Notes under the pieces: generated by a model
Database searches by the model: none
The model's input: only the letters and a program-made list of their open reading frames with translations
Told to the model about the DNA's origin: nothing
Program-made: the position numbers and the translations under genes
Assembly: GCF_000744815.1 (NCBI RefSeq)
Contig: NZ_JQMQ01000005.1
Coordinates: 5,165,801-5,229,800 of the forward strand
DNA from: Phaeacidiphilus oryzae TH49
GTDB taxonomy: Bacteria; Actinomycetota; Actinomycetes; Streptomycetales; Streptomycetaceae
Direction of reading: 5' to 3'
Length of the DNA: 64,000 bases
Shown here: in pieces, positions 26,356 through 34,706 of the stretch
Numbering within the stretch: position 1 is the first letter of the stretch
Layout of the letters: every line of letters begins with the position of its first letter

Positions 26356-29190
26356 ATGGCGAACCCAGCACCGGATGACCTGCGCTCACGACTGAATGAG
26401 TTCAAGCGATACCGCAACGAACATCTCAGCGGGGATGAAAAAGGCGAGTCTCAGGTATTTCTAGATCGCCTCTTCCAGGCATTCGGACACGGTGGCGTTC
26501 GCGAGGCTGGGGCAACCCTAGAAATGCGCATAAAAAAGCGCGACAGAGTTTCCTTCGCCGACCTCCTTTGGAAGCCGCGATGCCTAATTGAGATGAAGAA
26601 GGCGGGCTCAGATCTTTCTCGGCACTATCGACAAGCTTTCGATTATTGGATAAATGCAGTTCCAAATCGGCCACGATTCGTCATTCTTTGCAATTTTGAC
26701 GAGTTTTGGATCTATGACTTCGATGCGCAGCTCGATGCGCCAGTGGATCGGGTGTCGATTGACCAGATTGACCACCGATATGACGCACTTTCGTTTCTTC
26801 TCCCCGTCGAAGTAAAGCCGATCTTCCATAACGACCTCGTTGCAGTGACGCGCGAGGCGGCTGCAGGCGTTGCCAGGGTTTTCTCAGAAATGCATGAACG
26901 CGGCGTGTCCAGGACCGCAGCCCAGCGATTCGTCTTGCAGTCGGTGATGGCAATGTTTTCGGAAGACATTGGCCTTCTCCCGAGCGGACTATTCACGCGC
27001 GCGCTGGATGACTCCCTCGGCAAAGATAGTGCCTATGATCTTGTTTTTGGCCTATTTCGGGAAATGAACACGCCGGGGGTTACGCCAGCAGGCCGCTATC
27101 GGGGAACGCCTTATTTTAACGGTGGCCTCTTTTCCGAGATCTTCCCGGTAGAGCCCACTAAGGATGAGCTGGAGGCTCTCCGCAGAGCGGCTGAAACGGA
27201 TTGGTCTGCTGTACGGCCGGAGATTTTCGGAACACTTTTCGAGGGCTCCATGGAAGAAGGCGAGAGGCACGCTCATGGGGCACATTTCACCAGCCAAGCA
27301 GATATCGTTAAAATTGTTAATCCTGTCATAGTCAATCCCTGGCGCGAAAGGATCGCCCAGGCAGGAACCATCCAAGAGCTACAAAAACTCCTGCTTGAGC
27401 TGGCGAATTTCAAGGTTCTGGATCCAGCTTGTGGCTCAGGAAATTTCCTATACGTTGCCTACCGAGAGTTGAGGAGGATTGAAAATGAAATCCAATCTAT
27501 GATTTCGGAAAGAAGAAGGGGAGGGCTAGCCGGCCAGACATCAATCTCAGGGATTACAGGGAACCACTTCCTCGGCTTGGACAGCAATCCGTTCGCGGTC
27601 GAGATGGCCAAAGTAACGATGATGCTCGCCAAGAAACTATCAACCGACGAGTTGGATGACCATGAAGAGGTCCTCCCGCTGGAGAACCTCGACGGAGCTA
27701 TTCGCGCGGCCGATGCTTTGTTTACCGATTGGCCTCAGGCCGACGTCGTAATTGGAAACCCGCCTTTTCTGGGGCGTCGTCGAATGATCCGTGACCTAGG
27801 CCCTGATTACTGCGCCCGGTTGGCTGAGAGGTTCCCGACCGTGAGTGGGGTGTCCGATTTCGTTACCTACTGGTTTCCGTTGGCCCACGCCCACCTGCCA
27901 GCAGGTGGTAGGGCTGGATTGGTTGCCACGAACACTATTCGTCAGAACCATTCCCGTAGATCGTCATTGGATCATATCGTAGACAACGGTGGACAAATCT
28001 TCGAAGCAGTTTCTTCTCAGCCGTGGTCGGGTGACGCTGTTGTACACGTTTCACTAGTCAATTGGCTCAAGGGTGCAGAACCTGGGAAAAAGATCCTTTG
28101 GCTTAACGATGGCCAACTTCGGCTGGAGATGGATCATATCCCCACATCACTCAGCCCGGGGATTGACGTTACCAAGGCTGCCATTCTCCCGGTGAATAAA
28201 GAACCCCAGGTTTGCTTTCAAGGACAGACCCCTGGCGTTACCAAGGGAGATGGATTTGTACTTGACCGCGCTACTCGCAGAAGAATCGTTGTGGATCCTA
28301 GAAATCGGGACGTAGTTCACCCGTATCTTGGCGGGCGGGAGATGCTGCACGATACCTCTGTGGATCGTTGGGTAATTGACATCCCGGAAACAGATAGCCT
28401 AGAGGCAGAAGCGCGTTACCCGACACTGATGTCTTATCTGCGCAAGAACGTGCTGCCGAAACGACAGGAGAAGGCAGCAGATGAATCCAGTCGTAATACT
28501 CCTCTCCTGGCGCGGAATCCAAAAGCTCGTGTTAACATGCACCATTCCCGTTTCCTTGAAAATTGGTGGAGGCTCAACTATCGACGCGGTGACATGCTAG
28601 CGGCAATCTCGTCGCTCGACCGCTATATTGCTACCTCTCGTGTTGCGAGTATCAATCGTCGGACAGTGGTCTGCTTTGTCGACGCTTCAATCCGGCCTGG
28701 CGACTCGATGACGGTTTTTTCTCTGGATGATGACTATTCTTTCGGCGTTTTGAGTAGCTGTTTCCATGATGTCTGGACGCGAGCTCGTTGCTCTTCTATG
28801 AAATCAGATCCTCGGTACACATCGACCACCGTTTGGGATACCTTCCCGTGGCCCCAAAACCCTTCCCGAGAGGTCATTGCGGGGATTGTTAACAATTCCT
28901 CTGAAATTTTGAAGGAGCGCGAGAAGTATCTCGATCGCGGGGTGTCGCTTGAGCGGCAATATGAATCGCTAAATAATCCTGGAAATAATAGACTAAAGAC
29001 TCTGCATGAATCTCTCGACCGCTTGGTGGCGCAGGCATACGGATTTTCCCTTGATGAGGATCCGCTAGCTCAGCTTTACGCCCTTAATCAGGATTTGGCG
29101 GCATCTGCTGCTGATATGCGGGGTCCGGGAAGCCATGCTCTCGGAGGCGTAAGAATTTCTGATTCGCGGGTTCTTCCCCCGATCGCGTGA
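26356..29190 (+). CDS. MmeI-like type IIG restriction-methylation enzyme
   Basis: Single-chain restriction endonuclease plus DNA adenine methyltransferase (944 aa; MmeI is about 920). N-terminal nuclease: Asp69 and 'IEMKK' (Glu79, Lys81) give the D-x9-ExK core of MmeI enzymes. The methyltransferase domain has motif I 'VLDPACGSGNFLYVAYRELR' near residue 354 and motif IV 'NPPF' near 468, an N6-adenine type. A target-recognition region follows, with 'AILPVNKEPQVCFQGQTPGV' and 'VHPYLGGREML', then 'FSLDDDYSFGVLSSCFHDVW' and a helical C-terminus. It should both cut and protect DNA as phage defence. GC is clearly lower than in neighbours, a sign of transfer. Start ATG 26356 lacks a strong site. Confidence 0.88.
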   Translation: MANPAPDDLRSRLNEFKRYRNEHLSGDEKGESQVFLDRLFQAFGHGGVREAGATLEMRIKKRDRVSFADLLWKPRCLIEMKKAGSDLSRHYRQAFDYWINAVPNRPRFVILCNFDEFWIYDFDAQLDAPVDRVSIDQIDHRYDALSFLLPVEVKPIFHNDLVAVTREAAAGVARVFSEMHERGVSRTAAQRFVLQSVMAMFSEDIGLLPSGLFTRALDDSLGKDSAYDLVFGLFREMNTPGVTPAGRYRGTPYFNGGLFSEIFPVEPTKDELEALRRAAETDWSAVRPEIFGTLFEGSMEEGERHAHGAHFTSQADIVKIVNPVIVNPWRERIAQAGTIQELQKLLLELANFKVLDPACGSGNFLYVAYRELRRIENEIQSMISERRRGGLAGQTSISGITGNHFLGLDSNPFAVEMAKVTMMLAKKLSTDELDDHEEVLPLENLDGAIRAADALFTDWPQADVVIGNPPFLGRRRMIRDLGPDYCARLAERFPTVSGVSDFVTYWFPLAHAHLPAGGRAGLVATNTIRQNHSRRSSLDHIVDNGGQIFEAVSSQPWSGDAVVHVSLVNWLKGAEPGKKILWLNDGQLRLEMDHIPTSLSPGIDVTKAAILPVNKEPQVCFQGQTPGVTKGDGFVLDRATRRRIVVDPRNRDVVHPYLGGREMLHDTSVDRWVIDIPETDSLEAEARYPTLMSYLRKNVLPKRQEKAADESSRNTPLLARNPKARVNMHHSRFLENWWRLNYRRGDMLAAISSLDRYIATSRVASINRRTVVCFVDASIRPGDSMTVFSLDDDYSFGVLSSCFHDVWTRARCSSMKSDPRYTSTTVWDTFPWPQNPSREVIAGIVNNSSEILKEREKYLDRGVSLERQYESLNNPGNNRLKTLHESLDRLVAQAYGFSLDEDPLAQLYALNQDLAASAADMRGPGSHALGGVRISDSRVLPPIA

Positions 29191-29209
29191 CTCCATCAAT
29201 CGGGGGTTT
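29176..29209 (+). terminator. Intrinsic terminator at the end of the restriction gene
   Basis: CCCCCGAT (29176-29183) and ATCGGGGG (29199-29206) form a perfect 8-bp stem followed by TTT. It spans the stop codon of the type IIG gene and ends the cargo transcript. Confidence 0.7.
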
Positions 29210-29358
29210 GGCTTCAGGTGTGGATACCGATGGCGGTGAGCGAGCGGTCCGGTAGATCAGCTGTGCGGTCCGAGCTGCGCACCCGATGTGCGAACTCTCG
29301 GTGCTCCTGCGTTGGGATCGCCCTGTGCGCGCTGCCCTTCGGAAGGTACGTTCCTCGT

Positions 29359-29925
29359 GTGGCTACTGAACCTGAGGACACCTCGACGGCGTGGCGGGTG
29401 CATGGTGAGCGGATCATCTATGACAACGAGTGGATCAGGGTCTTCCTGACGGATGTTGAGCTGCCGGACGGGGATCGGTTCGAGCATCACACCGCGAAGT
29501 TGAAGCCGGCCGCGATGACGGCGCTGATCGACGAGGAGGATCGGGTGCTGCTGATGTGGCGGCATCGGTTCGTCTCGGATCGGTGGGGCTGGGAGCTGCC
29601 GGGCGGTGTGGTGGATGAGGGGGAGGACCCGGAGGAGACGGCGCTGCGGGAGATGGTGGAGGAGGTGGGCTACCGGCCCAAGTCTTTCCGGCATGTGACG
29701 CGGTTTCAGCCGATGGTGGGGATGATCGACTCCTGGCACGACGTGTTCGTCGGCGAGGGGGCGGTGAAGGTCGGGGAGCCGACCGAGAAGACCGAGATGC
29801 AGCGGATGGAGTGGGTGCCGCTGTCCTCGATCATGGACAAGATCCGGGACGGGGACATCTGGAACTCGGGGACGCTGGTTGCGCTGCTGTACGTGCTCGC
29901 GGAGCGCGGTCAGCGGGGGAAGTGA
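29359..29925 (+). CDS. NUDIX hydrolase (Pif-like)
   Basis: NUDIX pyrophosphohydrolase (188 aa from GTG 29359). The catalytic box 'GGVVDEGEDPEETALREMVEEVGY' fits GX5EX7REUXEEXGU. The preceding 'RWGWELPGG' and following 'KTEMQRMEWVPLS' are typical of ADP-ribose-type NUDIX enzymes. pSAM2 encodes a NUDIX protein, Pif, that prevents redundant transfer between donors; position within an AICE suggests the same role (inference). GGAAGG at 29340 is somewhat far from this start; the frame extends up to 29218. Confidence 0.85.
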   Translation: MATEPEDTSTAWRVHGERIIYDNEWIRVFLTDVELPDGDRFEHHTAKLKPAAMTALIDEEDRVLLMWRHRFVSDRWGWELPGGVVDEGEDPEETALREMVEEVGYRPKSFRHVTRFQPMVGMIDSWHDVFVGEGAVKVGEPTEKTEMQRMEWVPLSSIMDKIRDGDIWNSGTLVALLYVLAERGQRGK

Positions 29926-29932
29926 CGGTGGG

Positions 29933-31066
29933 TCAGAGTTTGAGGGCGAGTTGATCGACGCGGCGGCGTTGCCGGGCGGAGCCGGCGAGGTCCACGAGCT
30001 TGCGGGCCTGGTCGATGTGTTCGCGGGCCTGGGTGGTGTCGCCGCGGGCGATCAGGGCGCCGGCGAGGTCGCAGTGTAGGCCGGCCTCGGCGCGGGTGAA
30101 GGTGCCGGAGCCCATGCCTTGGAGGGCTTGGGTCAGGTCCTCGATTGCTTCGGCGTCGCCGAGTGAGGCCAGTACGGAGCCGCGCCACCGGGAGAGGTGG
30201 ACGAGGTTCAGTGCGAGGTAGGGCATGCTCGGGTCGTTGCTGTCCTGGGGGAGGGTGCCGGCGGCGGCGTCCATGGCGCGCAGCGCGGTGGCCTGGTCGC
30301 CGAGTGCGGCATGGGCCTCGGCTTCGGCGGCGTAGAGCCAGGCGCGGATCAGCGGCGGTAGGTGGGCGCGGTCGGCCTGGTGGGCGTGCTGGATGAGCTG
30401 GAGAGCCGGTTCGGGGCGCTGGAGGTCCAGCAGGACGTATGCCTGTTCGGCGGTGGCGAAGGCCAGCACCATTGGGTCGCCTGCTTCGCGGCCGGCGGCC
30501 TTGGCGCGCTCGAAGTGGTCCCAGGCGTCGCGTAGAGAGCCGGTATCGATGGCCTGCCAGCCGGCGAGGGCGGAGGCGTCGGCCAGTACGTAGGCGAGGG
30601 CTGAGCGGTCGGCGTGGAAGGTGCCGAACCGTAAGAGGTCTTCGGTCTGCTGGAGATGGGCGGTCATCTCCTGGGCGAGGACGTGAGCCCCGAGCTTGCG
30701 GTCCTTCATCCGGATCATGTCGGTGTGCAGGTTCATCATGCGGATGAGCTCGGCGTCCACCGAGGTTGCGGTGTCCAGGTGTTGGAGTAGGTCCGCGGTG
30801 AGGGCGTCCAGGGGATCGGGGGCTGGGCCGTAGCCGAGATCCGCGGGCTGGCACTGGAAGATCTCGCAGAGCAGCGGGAGGTAGAAGTCGTCGGGCGCCT
30901 GGGTGCCCTTCTCCCAGTAGATGACGCGGCGGCGGATGCTCTCGTCCTTGGCCACGCTGAATCCGTGCCGCTGGGCGGTGGTCCGGATCCGCGAAACCAG
31001 TTGCGCCAGCGACCAGTTGCGATCGGTCCGCGCCTTGCGGAGCGGGGTGTCCGGTGCCGTGGTCAT
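29933..31066 (-). CDS. XRE-type HTH regulator with TPR-like repeats
   Basis: Regulator of 377 aa. HTH region about residues 5-65 ('NWSLAQLVSRIRTTAQRHGF', 'DESIRRRVIYWEKGTQAPDD'), then about 290 residues of TPR-like helical pairs ('AWDHFERAKAAGREAGDPMV', 'AEAEAHAALGDQATALRAMD', 'AREHIDQARKLVDLAGSARQ'). This layout is common next to AICE NUDIX and transfer genes in Streptomyces. ATG 31066 has a GAGACGAGG site. It converges with the NUDIX gene (7 bp apart) and diverges from the following plus-strand genes. Confidence 0.8.
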   Translation of the reverse strand: MTTAPDTPLRKARTDRNWSLAQLVSRIRTTAQRHGFSVAKDESIRRRVIYWEKGTQAPDDFYLPLLCEIFQCQPADLGYGPAPDPLDALTADLLQHLDTATSVDAELIRMMNLHTDMIRMKDRKLGAHVLAQEMTAHLQQTEDLLRFGTFHADRSALAYVLADASALAGWQAIDTGSLRDAWDHFERAKAAGREAGDPMVLAFATAEQAYVLLDLQRPEPALQLIQHAHQADRAHLPPLIRAWLYAAEAEAHAALGDQATALRAMDAAAGTLPQDSNDPSMPYLALNLVHLSRWRGSVLASLGDAEAIEDLTQALQGMGSGTFTRAEAGLHCDLAGALIARGDTTQAREHIDQARKLVDLAGSARQRRRVDQLALKL

Positions 31067-31187
31067 CGCCTCGTCTCCCGTGGAGGTGACGGGGGGACGC
31101 GTCACCCCCGCATCACTACCCGTCATCTTCTGACTCTGGTGTGCGCGGGTCAACGCTGTTCCCCAAGAGCCACACGAACACTGACGG

Positions 31188-31829
31188 ATGATCAAGGGGT
31201 GGATGGCGGTGGGTGTCGTAGCGGACAGGGGCCTGACCTGGCTGGCGGGCGCGGCGGATCGGCCGGCGCTGTGCCGGCAGTTGTGGCAGGACAACCCGCG
31301 TCGGCCCGGGTTGCTGGCGGCCGGCTGGAGCTTCGACGTGGTGATCGTCGGTGAGCGGCTGGGTGTGGAGGCGTGGGATCTGCTGCGGCGCCATCGGCTG
31401 CCCAGCGGCCCGATCGTGGTCGATCACGGCGCGAGCAAGGTCGGGTTCATGGTGCCGACCACCGGGCGGGAGGTCTTCGTCAGCGTCCTGGGTCGCTTGG
31501 CGCCGAAGGGACTGGAGTACCAGTACCTGTCCAGCGGTGCGTACTTCGTGGTGCCGGGGCCGGAGCCGCACCCGGACGACCCGTACCAGTGGCTCGCGCC
31601 TCCGGCGGCCGGGCTGGAGGAGAGCCGGCGTCCCTCGGCCGCGCTGGCCGTCATGCTCGGCTCGGCCGCTTGGCTGCTCAAGCGGGTGGACGAGTGGGGT
31701 GCGAGTGACGGGCAGGCGCTGGTGGCCCCGAAGGTGGGGCCGGAGCTGAGCGCGTGGGTGCACGGCGAGAGCCAGGGGTCGCATGCGGAGCGCGTGGTCC
31801 TGGAGGGGGTGCCCGGTCGTGGCGAGTGA
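31188..31829 (+). CDS. AICE hypothetical protein, weakly like a primase/polymerase N-terminus
   Basis: Protein of 213 aa with no sure family. 'LLAAGWSFDVVIVGERLGVE', 'RHRLPSGPIVVDHG' and 'KVGFMVPTTG' recall the N-terminal layout of Streptomyces bifunctional DNA primase/polymerase proteins (a Prim-Pol-like fold), but catalytic acids cannot be matched with confidence. It overlaps the next gene by 11 bp and forms a three-gene unit to 32441. Confidence 0.65.
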   Translation: MIKGWMAVGVVADRGLTWLAGAADRPALCRQLWQDNPRRPGLLAAGWSFDVVIVGERLGVEAWDLLRRHRLPSGPIVVDHGASKVGFMVPTTGREVFVSVLGRLAPKGLEYQYLSSGAYFVVPGPEPHPDDPYQWLAPPAAGLEESRRPSAALAVMLGSAAWLLKRVDEWGASDGQALVAPKVGPELSAWVHGESQGSHAERVVLEGVPGRGE

Positions 31830-32109
31830 GCTGATCGACCCGGACGGGGAGGGGTCGGATGCCTCGGCGGATCCGTGGTTCGAGGCGCGGGAAGCGGTGT
31901 TGGACCTGCGCGATGTGTTGAAGGCGGCCGGCCTGGCGCGGCAGTTCCCGTACCTGCAAGCGGACGTCAATGCCTTCGGCAACGGGTTCGTGACGCTGGG
32001 GCGCACGACGCCGAAGGCGGCCAAGCGGCTCGCGGAGCTGTTGAAGGCGGCTCGGGAAGCGATGGGTGAAGCCGCCTTCGCCGGGCGCGAGCGGGAAGAG
32101 GAGCGGTAG
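31819..32109 (+). CDS. Small AICE protein, paralogue 1
   Basis: Unknown 96-aa acidic protein. GTG 31819 overlaps the end of the preceding gene. The segment 'FPYLQADVNAFGNGFVTLGR...TPKAAKRLAELL' is shared with the next protein, so the two are tandem paralogues. A helix pair around an aromatic strand is suggested. No function assigned. Confidence 0.72.
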   Translation: MASELIDPDGEGSDASADPWFEAREAVLDLRDVLKAAGLARQFPYLQADVNAFGNGFVTLGRTTPKAAKRLAELLKAAREAMGEAAFAGREREEER

Positions 32110-32111
32110 CC

Positions 32112-32441
32112 ATGGCGGCCGATGAGGACGAGGTGCCCGACCTGGGACAGGAGCGGGCGGAGGTGCTGTACGACGGCATCCCGTACGTACGGGGTTGGGC
32201 CACAGCCCACGGGGCGGCGGATGAGTTGGCGGGCGAGCTGCGGGCGCTGGGCTTCGAAGAGGACTTCGCCTACCTGCGCGCGGATGTCGACGTGCGCGGG
32301 CAGGGCTTCGTCAACCTCGACGTGATCACCACCGAAGCGGCCCAGCGCCTCGCGCGGCTGCTGACCCTCGGGCTGTGCACCGAGCTGGAGCGCCTGGCGC
32401 CGGCGGACATACCCGGCGACCGGGCACCGCGGGTGAGTTGA
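32112..32441 (+). CDS. Small AICE protein, paralogue 2
   Basis: Unknown 109-aa protein starting 2 bp after the previous stop. 'FAYLRADVDVRGQGFVNLDV...TTEAAQRLARLL' matches the neighbour position by position (F-x-YLxADV...GxGFV-x-L...TxxAAxRLAxLL). The first 45 residues differ. Probably a duplicated accessory gene of the element. Confidence 0.72.
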   Translation: MAADEDEVPDLGQERAEVLYDGIPYVRGWATAHGAADELAGELRALGFEEDFAYLRADVDVRGQGFVNLDVITTEAAQRLARLLTLGLCTELERLAPADIPGDRAPRVS

Positions 32442-33156
32442 CGCCCTCCCCGGACTCCGGCGGACGGTCGGTTCCGTACTGGGCGCCCGCCCCGGACCCC
32501 GGCGGGCGGCCGGCACCGCACACCCCGTCCGCCGGGTGATCGGACTCCGGACGGAGGGCAACGCTTCCGGAGTCCGAAGGCCCCGCTCGCGGAGCGGCTG
32601 ATCCCCCGAACAGCCAACCACGGGTGGGGCTCCTCCGCGTCTGCGGGACGGTAGCGCGCTCGGGCCTTGACCATTCCGGGGCCACCCTCCCGATGGCTGC
32701 GAGGTTTTGGACCTTCGGCGCCCGCGTCAAGGGCCGAAGAGGACCAGGACGCGCCGGCCAACTGGGCTGTGCCGTGGGCAGCTTCGGGTGCGCGTCCTGG
32801 TCCGTGCCCTTGACGCGGGCGCCGAAGGCCCACAATCGGCTGTCGGGAGGGTGGACCCGTACGGCGAGCAACCGGCGCCGGAACTCCGTTGCGGGGCAGG
32901 ATCTTCGACGGGGCAGGGTGATCGCTTCCGGCTGAGCCGCCCGCCGTGCGGGCGGGCCGGACCGGCGCCCCAGCGCCGCACGCCGGGCCGCCCGAAGCGG
33001 CGGGCGGCGGCGAGCGGAGCGAGCCGCCCTTGAATACGTAGAGAAGATTTGAACCACGTCCCAGGCAGCCGTTGCCGTGACTGGCGCTTGGCGCTCTGCT
33101 GACCTCCCGCCACGAAAGATAGCCGGTGAAGGTGTCACGAGTTCTATACTGACGGG
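32442..33156. other. Gene-free 715-bp block with a large inverted repeat
   Basis: No believable gene was found. The centre (32681-32856) holds an inverted repeat with arms of roughly 75 bp: CCACCCTCCCGA, then CCTTCGGCGCCCGCGTCAAG and GGACCAGGACGCG on the left are mirrored on the right around a loop near 32758-32782. Such a structure between accessory and cargo genes may be an origin or transfer site, or a remnant of a transposed segment. A TATACT box at 33145 lies at its right end, just before the cargo gene. Confidence 0.6.
32681..32856. repeat. Imperfect inverted repeat, arms about 75 bp
   Basis: Left arm 32681-32757 and right arm 32783-32856. The longest exact part is a run of more than 20 bp around CTTCGGCGCCCGCGTCAAGG; additional paired blocks are GGACCAGGACGCG/CGCGTCCTGGTCC and CACCCTCCCGA/TCGGGAGGGTG. 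It could fold into a long cruciform. Confidence 0.8.
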
Positions 33157-34647
33157 GTGATTCGACGTCTTCGGCACTCAAACTTGACTCCGACCATGAA
33201 CTCAGAATGGCCGAAGAATCCAACAGGTCGACGTGCTTCGTTGTTCGTTCCCCGCGCCCCGATGCGGTGTTTGGTTGTAATGGCTGATGCGGACACAATT
33301 ATTACTGATGTAGACGGCCCGTGGTGCCCAAAACTAGTGCTGAGCGGATTGCTTACGCATGAGTTTGTGAAACTGTATCGGTATGCCGATGGTGGTCCGC
33401 CAGTCGACCTGCCTCACAAGAAGTACGGACCATATGCCGAAGCCGTGCCAGGATGGGTAGAAGTGCTTCCTAAGAAGGCGGGGAGCGACGTTTGGCCTGT
33501 GGCTTATGCGACCTCCGAACATGTAGGACGAAGTGGAATTATCGGGAATCGGACGCTGATTGCGCAGAACGACGTAAAAGCACAGTCGTACAAGCAACTC
33601 GGCGAGGTGGAGGCACGTTCCCGGCGTGAAGCAGACTCTTTGGCTGCTCAGGCGGCAGAGACGGTGCATGCGGATCTCTTCATCACCGAGAGGCCCTATC
33701 TGAGTGAGACTAGGACTCCGTATGGCGTGATGGTGTGTACGCCAGAGGAAGCACTCGCATTCGTAGGGCTGTATCTCCGTGCACAGGGCCTATATATCAC
33801 CTACCGAGGCCCTGATGGGCGTGGCACATATTCGATGAACAAGGGGCTCTACTACTGGGTGGGTACTCGGGAGTTGCTGCCGGCTGCTTGGCGCTGGTTC
33901 GGCGCTTGCGTCCAGAACGCAAGCAACGTCGGAGATCAGTCGTTTGTCCAGCTCGGTGGTTCACTGCTGCGACGGGTTCAAGCGTCGCTACAGAGCCGTG
34001 ACGAACTGCACATCGCACTGAATCTCGAACAGAACAACGACACCGCTCTGGAAGTGCTAAACTGCCTGGACGTCATTCTAGTTTCGCTCATGGGCGCAGT
34101 TGACGTGTCTGCTCGGGTGGCGCACAAAGTTCTTGGTCTGCAAAGCAGATCCTACCAAGCGGCTTGGCAAAATAAGAACTGGCTTAAGGAAATTCGAGAT
34201 AAGGATGCAGCGCTGGCATCGATTGTGGGACCGAATTCGCAAGGAAAGCACACGGTCACAGTTCTCCGACTGTTGCGGAACTCGGTACATGGCGAGGCTC
34301 TATCGACCTTGGCGGTCCGCAATATGGGTGGGCCAATCGAGACTCGCGTGCGATTGCCGCATGCAGATGCCGCAGATATTCTGACGGCAATGGATGCCCT
34401 GGGTGGCAGGTCAAAATGGGGCGTTAAGAAGATAGTCCGAGGTTCCTGGGATGCTGATCCTGGCGTGCTGGTGGAGGAGCTGTTTCCATGCGTCATGAAT
34501 TTGCTTAACAACTTGATGAAACTGACGCCTGTGGAAAATCTTAGCTGCGTCAATATCGCAGCAAAGGACGAACTTCCTCCACTTGACCCACAAGGGCCGT
34601 TCAATCCGAGGGAGCGTGAGGTTATTCGCTGGCAGCTCGGATTCTGA
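33157..34647 (+). CDS. Cargo protein of unknown function, lower GC
   Basis: No family recognised (496 aa). Base composition is much more AT-rich than the AICE core, like the restriction gene, so it was probably acquired separately. The GTG at 33157 stands 6 bp after a TATACT (-10-like) box, consistent with a leaderless start; ATG 33280 ('MADADTIITDVDGPWCPKLV') is an alternative. The first 200 residues contain charged and aromatic patches; the second half is helical ('LEVLNCLDVILVSLMGAVDV', 'HTVTVLRLLRNSVHGEALST', 'LNNLMKLTP'). The 'LRNSVHGE' phrase recalls HEPN/Apea-like 'RNxxxH' motifs of RNases in defence genes, but this one reads R-N-S-V-H, one residue short of Rx4-6H. A defence role is only a guess. 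Confidence 0.75.
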   Translation: MIRRLRHSNLTPTMNSEWPKNPTGRRASLFVPRAPMRCLVVMADADTIITDVDGPWCPKLVLSGLLTHEFVKLYRYADGGPPVDLPHKKYGPYAEAVPGWVEVLPKKAGSDVWPVAYATSEHVGRSGIIGNRTLIAQNDVKAQSYKQLGEVEARSRREADSLAAQAAETVHADLFITERPYLSETRTPYGVMVCTPEEALAFVGLYLRAQGLYITYRGPDGRGTYSMNKGLYYWVGTRELLPAAWRWFGACVQNASNVGDQSFVQLGGSLLRRVQASLQSRDELHIALNLEQNNDTALEVLNCLDVILVSLMGAVDVSARVAHKVLGLQSRSYQAAWQNKNWLKEIRDKDAALASIVGPNSQGKHTVTVLRLLRNSVHGEALSTLAVRNMGGPIETRVRLPHADAADILTAMDALGGRSKWGVKKIVRGSWDADPGVLVEELFPCVMNLLNNLMKLTPVENLSCVNIAAKDELPPLDPQGPFNPREREVIRWQLGF

Positions 34648-34706
34648 GGAGGTACGTAAAAACATGCGTCCTAAGGTCGACCTGCATGCCGATACGCCGA
34701 CATGCA

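Noticed and set aside
32624-33033. Overlapping short frames in 32442-33156
   Set aside because: They arise from the inverted repeat and have no start signal or family resemblance.
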